Origin: Erwinia sp. S63
GTDB taxonomy: Bacteria > Pseudomonadota > Gammaproteobacteria > Enterobacterales > Enterobacteriaceae
NCBI RefSeq assembly: GCF_016625195.1
Contig: NZ_JACVUP010000006.1
Span: forward strand, 62,001 to 126,000
Length of the DNA stretch: 64,000 nt
Direction: 5' to 3'
Shown in pieces: positions 56,964 through 64,000 of this stretch. The notes beneath the pieces are model-generated. The model saw only the letters and a program-made list of their open reading frames with translations, made no database searches and was not told the DNA's origin. A program made the position numbers and the translations under genes. Position 1 is the first letter of the stretch. Every line of letters starts with the position of its first letter.

Positions 56964-58402
56964 TGGCTGCCATCACCGAAGGATTACTGCGCGATATCCT
57001 GCAGGCGGTGGGAGGCGCGCATAACATTGAGCAATGCGGCAATTGCATGACGCGTCTGCGCCTGACGCTCGCGGATGCCACAATAGTCGATCATGCCCAA
57101 CTGAAAACGCTGCCCGGCGTATTGGGTGTGATCGACAGTGATGCGCAGCTGCAAATCGTACTCGGGCCCGGCAAAGCGCAAACCGCCGCTGAGAAAATGC
57201 AGGGATTACTGGATAGCGATGAAACGGAAAAACCGCAGGATCTCAGCACTATTGCTGCCGCCCAAAAGCAGCAGATGAAAGCGAAGCAAACCAGCGCGCT
57301 ACATCGCTTTCTTTCCTGCTTCGCCACCATCTTCACACCGCTGATCCCCGGTTTCATCGGTGCCGGTTTACTGCTGGGATTTGCCACGCTGATTGAGCAG
57401 ATTTTCCACCTCAACCAGCCCGGTGAACATGCGCAGTGGCTGCTCGATACCGTGGCCTACATGAAAGTGTTCGGCAAGGGGCTGTTCACCTTCCTGAGCA
57501 TCCTGATTGGATATAACGCGCAGAAAGCCTTTGGTGGCACCGGCGTGAACGGTGCCATTATCGCTTCACTGTTTGTGCTCGGTTATATGCCAAAAGCCAC
57601 GGTGGGCTATTACAGCGGTATGTCAGATTTCTTTGGCATGGCGATTGACCCGCGCGGCAATATTATCGGCGTATTACTGGCGGCAATATTTGGTGCGTGG
57701 ATCGAGAAACAGCTGCGTAAAATTATCCCCGATAATCTCGATATGATCCTGACGTCGCTGCTCACCTTATTGATCACCGGCGCAGTGACATTCATGGTGA
57801 TTATGCCGATTGGCGGTGAGTTATTTAAAGGCATGTCGTGGTTGTTTATTCATCTGAATAACAATCCGTTTGGCTGCGCAATTCTGGCCGGGCTGTTTTT
57901 AATTGCGGTGATGTTCGGTATTCATCAGGGTTTCATTCCGGTCTATTTTGCGCTGATGGAAACCCAGGGCTTTAACTCATTATTCCCGATTCTGGCGATG
58001 GCAGGTGCAGGTCAGGTTGGGGCTTCTCTCGCGCTGTGGTGCAAAGCCGATAAGCATTCGCTGCTGCGTACACAAATCAAAGGCGCGATAGTGCCGGGCC
58101 TGCTGGGCGTGGGCGAACCGTTGATTTATGGCGTTACGCTGCCGCGTCTGAAGCCGTTTATTACCGCCTGTTGTGGCGGAGCGCTGGGTGGATTCTTCAT
58201 TGGTCTGGTGGCCTGGCTCGGGCTGCCGGTGGGGATGAATACGGTGTTTGGTCCGTCGGGACTGGTCACGCTGCCTCTAATGACCTCTTCGCAGGGGATT
58301 TTTGCCGGTATGGCGGTGTATCTCGCCGGATTAATCGTGGCGTGGGTCGGTGGATTTGCCTTTACCTGGTGGGCCGGAACCAAAGGCGTCGATCTCAGCT
58401 AA
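56963..58402 (+). CDS. murP: PTS N-acetylmuramic acid transporter, EIIBC
   Basis: 479 residues (474 in E. coli). The EIIB domain (about 1-90) has phosphocysteine Cys28 in NCMTRLRL. A linker precedes the EIIC membrane domain with DPRGNIIGV and [14 protein letters not shown]. It imports and phosphorylates MurNAc using a separate EIIA (Crr in E. coli). Together with murQ it recycles peptidoglycan sugar. The overlap of one base with murQ implies coupled translation. Confidence 0.95.
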   Translation: MAAITEGLLRDILQAVGGAHNIEQCGNCMTRLRLTLADATIVDHAQLKTLPGVLGVIDSDAQLQIVLGPGKAQTAAEKMQGLLDSDETEKPQDLSTIAAAQKQQMKAKQTSALHRFLSCFATIFTPLIPGFIGAGLLLGFATLIEQIFHLNQPGEHAQWLLDTVAYMKVFGKGLFTFLSILIGYNAQKAFGGTGVNGAIIASLFVLGYMPKATVGYYSGMSDFFGMAIDPRGNIIGVLLAAIFGAWIEKQLRKIIPDNLDMILTSLLTLLITGAVTFMVIMPIGGELFKGMSWLFIHLNNNPFGCAILAGLFLIAVMFGIHQGFIPVYFALMETQGFNSLFPILAMAGAGQVGASLALWCKADKHSLLRTQIKGAIVPGLLGVGEPLIYGVTLPRLKPFITACCGGALGGFFIGLVAWLGLPVGMNTVFGPSGLVTLPLMTSSQGIFAGMAVYLAGLIVAWVGGFAFTWWAGTKGVDLS

Positions 58403-58970
58403 TGCCATTGCTTTTCACCGTAGCAGCACGCGACATCGTGCCGCTACGGTGAAGCTGGAATGAAGCCTGAGATAGCGTGCCGCTACGGGGGATACGCCGG
58501 CAAAACCTTGAAGATTGAATGAATTTAAATGTGATTTGCGTCACGTTTTTGCAATTCGCCGTATCGCTTAGCCTGGCGCTGATATCGCCGAACATGCCGT
58601 GCCATTCGTAAGTAAACTGCTAAGAAAAAATAAAGAAACTATTAATAAGATAGCAGGCTAATTATTGGAAACTCCTGGACTCAATTATTGCCAATAATTT
58701 CTCCCGCCTCACAAATATTTCGCCATTATGACAATGGGTTACCCTAATTTACCTTTTGCGTCCGATGGCAGAAAAGTCTATACCTAAAGCCAATTAATCT
58801 ATAAAAACAGTTTTAACCGCTTATTCGCTGCACCAGACTTTCTTCACACAGTGGCTCTCAGAAATTAATTGCTCATCGGGGTTGGTGTTATTCCTGCCGT
58901 TGTATCCCTCGCGATGAATTTAACGCTGTTGCAATAACAGCGTGGACGCTGCACGCCCACTGGAGGAAGT
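58403..58970. other. 568-bp intergenic region between murP and the autotransporter
   Basis: A hairpin, TTCACCGTAGC (58414-58424) / GCTACGGTGAA (58443-58453) with inner CACG/CGTG, stands just after murP. A related CGTGCCGCTACGG occurs once more at about 58471. These recall the REP-like cores elsewhere in the window. From 58510 the DNA is AT-rich without a gene and should hold the autotransporter promoter. Confidence 0.5.
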
Positions 58971-61900
58971 ATGAAGTTCACATTAAACCCGATTGCGTTC
59001 GGAATATTAGCCGCTCAGGCGTTGTTTTATCCGGCGATAAGTGCGCAAGCCATTACGTTAGGAAGCTACTCACCGCGAATTAATGACAACCTCTTTGGCG
59101 AGCAGAGTATTAACGTCAATGGCAGCAATGAAACGCTGAACGGCAATCCTGATTTCGCACCGGGAACGGATGGATCAGTGAACTCCAGCCTTGGACAGGT
59201 CAACATCACATCGGGCGCGCAGTTTCTTAATCAAACCCGTCTCGATCCCGGCCCGCAGAACTTCGCCATCACCGTGCCCGATCCTACCACTGGTGGGAAT
59301 ACCACCTTCCAGGTCTATAACTCCGCCAGCCTGGTGGCACAAACGCCAGTCACCTCCGATACCGCAGTGCCGGACGTGGTTAACGTTAACGGCGATCAAT
59401 ACATCAATACGCGTGTTGCGGATGTCTCGAACGGTGGCACGCTTGATGTGAATATCGGGCAAGCGAATGCCGCCAGCAGTGCCAGCACCAACAGCTGGAG
59501 CATGGCGGCGAAGCAGACCACGTTGTTCCAGGTGGGCAGCGACAGCACCCTGAACTGGAATTCCAATAACCGCATCAGCTTCTTTGGCACCGCCGCCACA
59601 CCGGATGGTGACGGCGCGACGCAAACTTTCCAGGTGCAAAATCTCGCCACCTACAACGGCAGCGTGAGCGTACAGACGCTGGATGGCGCCACCAACACCT
59701 TCACCGTGACCAGTGCCAGCGAACTGCAGACCTATAACAACTGGCTGATTAGCCAACTGCAAGCGGGCAATCTGGATAAAGCCAACTATCTGACCGAGTT
59801 CAACAAAGCGGTCACCGTCACCAACGGCAATATCGTGTATGACGTGAGTGCCACGCCGCCAGATGAAGTCACACAGCCAATTGGTAACCGCATCGTGGTC
59901 AATGCCGATGGCCCTAATGCTCGAGTCAATCTGGCGGCGGACAAAACGCTGGAAGTGGTCGGATCGACGGGCGGCGCAATCAAAGCCTCCAACGGCGCGC
60001 AGGCGGTGATTGATGGCAAGCTTGCCAGCCGTGGCACCCTCGCGAATAACGGCACTGCACTGGTGCTTTCCGGCAACAGTAGCGGCAGTACCAGCACGAC
60101 TGGGGTGATCAACGGCGGTTTCCTCAATCGCCAGGATGGCACCGGCGTCGGCTCCACCGGCTATGGCGCTAACGGCGTGCTGGTGCAGAGCGGCAGTGCG
60201 TTCAACAACAACGGCATCGTCAACCTGGCCACCACCGGCAGCAATTCGCAGTATGGCGTAGCCGGTGTTCGGCTGGAGGATGACGCCACATCCAGCAACA
60301 GCGGCAATATTAATGTGGGCGTGAACGGCTCCAGCGCGCGCGGTACAGCATCGGGCGTACTGCTGACATCGCCGACCTCCAGCTTCACCAACAATGCCGA
60401 TGGGCAGATTTATATTGGTCGTGGTCCACAGAACAGCCTAACCGACAGCGTGGCGGACACCGCCATGAATCAGAGCGGCCTCACCAGCGGGATCGCGCTG
60501 GTGGCCAACGGCTCTGCCACTAACAACGGCAACATCGTGATTGGCTCTAAAGTGCAGAACGCGGCGGGCATGTCGGCGACCGGTGCCAGCGGGGTCACGA
60601 TGATCAATAACGGCATCATTGATGTGAATGGTGCTGCCGCGACCGTACCGCGTGAAAACGTCGGGATGTCGGTGACCAACAGCAGCGGCACCATTGATAA
60701 CCGTGGCACCATCAATCTTAACGGCGTCAACGGCACGGGCGTGAAGGTGGTGGCGACCAATGGCAATACCGCTTCCGCAAATTCAACGGGAACCATCAAT
60801 GTCGCTGGGGGCGCGGATCCGGCCAGCGGCACGCGTAACTTTGGCGTGTGGGTGGAAGGTCAGGGTACCGGGCAGGCCAGCGCAGACGTCAACGGTCCGG
60901 TGAATCTGAGCGGCACGGGGGCGATTGGCGTGCACGCTCGCGGCAATGCCACGGTTGAGGTGGCGGCCAACGCGATACCGACCTTCAGCAACGGCAGCAA
61001 TCAAATCGCTTTCTTCGCTTATGGCCCCAATGCGCGAATTAACGTAGCGGGCAACAATCCCTTCAATGTCACCACCACCAACTCGACGCTGTTCCGCGTG
61101 GAGCAGGGCGCGGATTTTGACGGCACCGATCTGTCACTCACCGCATCGGGCGCCGGTTCTGTGGCGGTGAACGGCAGCGGCACCGGCGGTACCGAAGTAA
61201 ACACCCGCAATGCCACGCTCAACGTCAGTGGTGCAGGCGCCACGGGGGTGAATATCGAAGGCGGGGCAACGGGCACCATCGACAATGACACGACCATCAA
61301 CCTCACCGGCAACAACGCGATTGGCGCGATTGTCGATGGGCAAAAACATACGCTGGCGGGCAGTAACAGCGGCGCGCCGGTGACCAGCACCACGCTAAGT
61401 TCGGCGGCAGCGCTTAACTCTGCACAAAGCGGATTGATCGGTTATCTGGCACGCAATCGTGCACAGCTCAATAACACTGGCAACATTGCTTTCAGCGGCG
61501 CTAACGCCACTGGCATTCGCGTAGAGAGCGGCGCGACCGGCACGAACAGCGGTAACATCAGCATTAACGATGGCGGCACCGGTATTGCGGTGAACAGCAG
61601 CGGCAGTACGGCCAATACCACGGCCAACAACAGCGGCAACATCGACGTTAATGGCGGCAGTACCACCAGCCGCAGCCGGGGAGTCAGCGCCAGCGGCAGT
61701 CGGGCGATTGCGAATCTCAACGGTGGCACCCTAAACCTCAACGGCACTGGCGCGATTGGCGCAGAGGCAATCAACGGCGCATTGGTGAATATCGCCGCCG
61801 GATCTGTGCCGATCTTTAATGGCAGCGATCAGATGGCTTATCATGCGGCAGGCAGCGGCTCACGTATCAACTCGGCCGCCAACGCGCTGGACGTGAATAC

Positions 61901-64000
61901 CCTCAATTCCACCGGATACCGTATCGATGATGGCGCCGCACTGAGCTTCAGCAATCCCACCTCATTGACCACCAGCGGCGCTAACAGCACGGGTGTGATC
62001 GTCTCGGGCAGCGGCAGTAGCCTGAACAGCGCGAATGCCAGCTTTATCGCCAGCGGTCAGGGCAGCACCGCAGTACGTGCTGAGGGCGGCGCGAATGCCA
62101 CTTTGGCTAGCGGCAGCAGCATTAATGTCAGTGGCAGCAACGCAGTCGGCGTGCTGGTCAATAATCTGCGCACCGATCTCAGCAACGCGCTGGATGGCAC
62201 CTCAGCGGCCACCACCGTCACCAGCAATGGCAATCTCAACGGCGCAGGCAGCAACTCCATCGGCTTTGATGTCACCAACGGCGCCACGCTGGTGAACAAC
62301 GGTGCGGTGGATCTTACCGGCAGCAACAATATCGGTATTCGCTCGCGCGCAGGCAGCACGCTGACCAACAACGGTACGGTGAATGTGGCGAACGGCACCG
62401 GGCTGGATGTCTCTGGCAGCGGCAGCACGCTGGCCAAAGGCGGCGTGATCAATGTGGATAACGGCGTGGCGGGCGTGCGCATCAGCGACGGCGCACAGCT
62501 GGCATTGACCGGTAGCGATACGGTGATCACCACACAGGGCACTGCGCACGGCATCCTCGTCGATAGCGGTGCCAGCGCGCTTAGCGCCAGCGACGCCACG
62601 GTCAACGTGCTGGGCAGCGGCAACGGCATCGAAAACCGCGCAGAACTCAGCAATGTTAGTCTGAGCAACCTGACGCTCAACGTGGCGAATGGCAACGGGA
62701 TCCGCACCGCAGTGCCGTTTGATCCGGCCTCGACGGTCACCACCAATGTGACCGGCAGCGGTACGGGCCTCAACATCGCCAATGCGGATGGATCGACCAC
62801 CAGCGGCGATTTAACACTCGGCTCCGGCTATCAATTTAATGTCACCGGTGCGGGCGGCAGCGGCATCCGCGCCAACACCACTGGCAACGTCACCACTGCG
62901 GCTGACGTCACGATCGATAACCCTGCTGGCGGATCGGCACTGATCTCCAGCACGGCGGGCACCATCGTCAACACCGGAACGTTTACCTCGAACAGCCTGA
63001 CCTCGCCAGTGGTGGATTTGCGCGGGGGCAAGACCATCTTCGAAAACCTCGGCAACATCATCACCGCCAATCCGCAAACCGTGGCAGTGGCGGGCAGCAA
63101 TGCCAATGATGAAATCCTGCTGACCGAAGGCGATGTGCGTGGCGATATCAACCCCGGCGGCGGTTCTGATGTGTTCCGCTGGACGGGCGGTACACTTAAC
63201 GGCAGCCTGACGATGGGCAATGACGCTAATAACAGTGCTGAGGTCAGCAAGGTGGATCTCGGCACCACCTATCACCTCACCAGCGGCAGCGGAACGGGTA
63301 ACACCCTGACGTTCAACCAGATCGACTCTCGTGGCGGGAGCCTGAGCGTCGACGATCTCAATAAAGGGGTTAACCTCGGCAGCGGCTGGAGCACCATCAA
63401 CTTTACCGATACGCAGTGGACGTTGACCGATAACCTCAAGCTGGCGCACAGCACCATTAACGTGGACGCGAACTCCACGCTGTATGCGGGCAACAATGTG
63501 CATCCGACGTTAGCGGGTGGCACTGCGGACTCACTCACGGTGAATAACGCCGGTATTCTCGATCTGACCAACGGCGCGGGCTCGCCGGGCAACACCTTGA
63601 ATATCGATGGTTCGCTGGCGTCCAGCGGCGGGCAGCTCAATCTGATCACCGACCTTAACGAAGGCGGCGCGCTGAGCAATCAGTTCACCGACCACCTCAA
63701 CGTCACCGGCAATGCCACCGGCACTACGCTGGTGAACGTCAAACTCACCGACAGCAGCACTGGCGCGTTAACGGATCTCAATCGTAATGGCGGCATTGAG
63801 GGCAACGAGGGGATTTCGCTGGCACAGGTGGCGGGTAACGCTGGCCCTGATAGTTTTGCCCTTAAAGACGGCTATCTCGGCGCGGGGCCGTGGCAATATC
63901 GGCTCTACACCTTCGCACCGGGCAGCACCGATCCCAGCCAGCGTTTGGTCAGCGGCAGTGGCAACAATTACTGGGATTACCGCCTGGCGAATTATTACGT
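58971..64000 (+). CDS. Large autotransporter (type Va) passenger, 3' end outside window
   Basis: An open frame of 1676 codons begins at ATG behind GGAGGAAG and runs without stop to the window edge. The N terminus is a signal peptide (PIAFGILAAQALFYPAISAQA, cleavage near residue 27). The rest is a long Gly/Asn/Ser/Thr-rich passenger of repeating short beta strands (NNGTVNV-, NNGNIDVNG-, ATGVNI-like units), the signature of a right-handed beta-helix. The last residues (NNYWDYRLANYY) match the region just before the C-terminal translocator barrel in this family, so roughly 300-400 residues are missing. Probably a cell-surface adhesin or similar. Exact role unknown. Confidence 0.85.
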   Translation, partial: MKFTLNPIAFGILAAQALFYPAISAQAITLGSYSPRINDNLFGEQSINVNGSNETLNGNPDFAPGTDGSVNSSLGQVNITSGAQFLNQTRLDPGPQNFAITVPDPTTGGNTTFQVYNSASLVAQTPVTSDTAVPDVVNVNGDQYINTRVADVSNGGTLDVNIGQANAASSASTNSWSMAAKQTTLFQVGSDSTLNWNSNNRISFFGTAATPDGDGATQTFQVQNLATYNGSVSVQTLDGATNTFTVTSASELQTYNNWLISQLQAGNLDKANYLTEFNKAVTVTNGNIVYDVSATPPDEVTQPIGNRIVVNADGPNARVNLAADKTLEVVGSTGGAIKASNGAQAVIDGKLASRGTLANNGTALVLSGNSSGSTSTTGVINGGFLNRQDGTGVGSTGYGANGVLVQSGSAFNNNGIVNLATTGSNSQYGVAGVRLEDDATSSNSGNINVGVNGSSARGTASGVLLTSPTSSFTNNADGQIYIGRGPQNSLTDSVADTAMNQSGLTSGIALVANGSATNNGNIVIGSKVQNAAGMSATGASGVTMINNGIIDVNGAAATVPRENVGMSVTNSSGTIDNRGTINLNGVNGTGVKVVATNGNTASANSTGTINVAGGADPASGTRNFGVWVEGQGTGQASADVNGPVNLSGTGAIGVHARGNATVEVAANAIPTFSNGSNQIAFFAYGPNARINVAGNNPFNVTTTNSTLFRVEQGADFDGTDLSLTASGAGSVAVNGSGTGGTEVNTRNATLNVSGAGATGVNIEGGATGTIDNDTTINLTGNNAIGAIVDGQKHTLAGSNSGAPVTSTTLSSAAALNSAQSGLIGYLARNRAQLNNTGNIAFSGANATGIRVESGATGTNSGNISINDGGTGIAVNSSGSTANTTANNSGNIDVNGGSTTSRSRGVSASGSRAIANLNGGTLNLNGTGAIGAEAINGALVNIAAGSVPIFNGSDQMAYHAAGSGSRINSAANALDVNTLNSTGYRIDDGAALSFSNPTSLTTSGANSTGVIVSGSGSSLNSANASFIASGQGSTAVRAEGGANATLASGSSINVSGSNAVGVLVNNLRTDLSNALDGTSAATTVTSNGNLNGAGSNSIGFDVTNGATLVNNGAVDLTGSNNIGIRSRAGSTLTNNGTVNVANGTGLDVSGSGSTLAKGGVINVDNGVAGVRISDGAQLALTGSDTVITTQGTAHGILVDSGASALSASDATVNVLGSGNGIENRAELSNVSLSNLTLNVANGNGIRTAVPFDPASTVTTNVTGSGTGLNIANADGSTTSGDLTLGSGYQFNVTGAGGSGIRANTTGNVTTAADVTIDNPAGGSALISSTAGTIVNTGTFTSNSLTSPVVDLRGGKTIFENLGNIITANPQTVAVAGSNANDEILLTEGDVRGDINPGGGSDVFRWTGGTLNGSLTMGNDANNSAEVSKVDLGTTYHLTSGSGTGNTLTFNQIDSRGGSLSVDDLNKGVNLGSGWSTINFTDTQWTLTDNLKLAHSTINVDANSTLYAGNNVHPTLAGGTADSLTVNNAGILDLTNGAGSPGNTLNIDGSLASSGGQLNLITDLNEGGALSNQFTDHLNVTGNATGTTLVNVKLTDSSTGALTDLNRNGGIEGNEGISLAQVAGNAGPDSFALKDGYLGAGPWQYRLYTFAPGSTDPSQRLVSGSGNNYWDYRLANYY

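Noticed and set aside
62057..62800. Several Val/Pro/Leu-rich antisense frames of 70-247 codons in 59-64 kb
   Set aside because: They arise opposite the Asn/Gly/Thr-rich autotransporter repeats; the plus-strand frame is open throughout and has a signal peptide.

Overview
The window is a chromosomal segment of an enterobacterium, most likely Erwiniaceae (Pantoea or Erwinia). Protein after protein is a close match to its Escherichia coli counterpart, and the E. coli order psiE - ubiC - ubiA - plsB - dgkA - lexA - dinF - yjbJ - zur - dusA - pspG - qorA - dnaB - tyrB - yjbR - uvrA - ssb - yjcB - soxS - soxR - ghxP - yjcE - actP - yjcH - acs - gltP is largely kept. Coding density is high and codon use is moderately GC-rich. 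I saw no rRNA, tRNA or CRISPR array.

Layout. 1-8.8 kb: the end of a GntP-family permease, then a phosphate-themed block: the Na/Pi-type transporter YjbB, a five-gene ABC transporter/phosphohydrolase operon with a divergent PhnR-like GntR regulator, and psiE. The divergent promoter region has Pho boxes facing both ways plus a GntR/UTRA-type palindrome. 8.8-19.7 kb: housekeeping genes (ubiquinone, glycerolipid, SOS, zinc, tRNA dihydrouridine, phage-shock), with an outer-membrane 'TraF-like' gene inserted between zur and dusA. 19.8-30.5 kb: qorA, dnaB, then an Lrp/AsnC regulator and a YitT-family membrane protein where E. coli has alr, then tyrB, yjbR, an alcohol dehydrogenase, and the uvrA/ssb divergent pair sharing a LexA box.

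30.6-40.6 kb is the accessory part. About 10 kb of non-syntenic DNA separates ssb from yjcB, which are neighbours in E. coli. It carries a two-gene unit in which a RecQ-type helicase is fused to a ComFC-type phosphoribosyltransferase domain and is translationally coupled to a DprA/Smf-like protein. It also holds an isochorismatase-family hydrolase, an AraC regulator, a DMT exporter, an IS3-family remnant in AT-rich DNA, and an orphan Wzx flippase/TupA-like ATP-grasp pair. The helicase-PRTase/DprA unit is the best candidate here for an undescribed system. Its parts match competence proteins (ComFA, ComFC, DprA) rearranged around a RecQ motor, which suggests handling of incoming single-stranded or foreign DNA.

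40.6-58.4 kb returns to conserved genes: yjcB, soxS/soxR with a perfect SoxR box, a glutathione transferase, GhxP with PurR boxes, YjcE, a LysR regulator beside a CidA/LrgB pair, YfaZ, acs-yjcH-actP, gltP, and murQ-murP for N-acetylmuramic acid use. From 58.97 kb to the window end runs one open frame encoding a very large autotransporter that continues past the edge. Structured non-coding elements are frequent: a ~216-bp foldback, a ~146-bp tandem repeat and a REP-like palindrome family.
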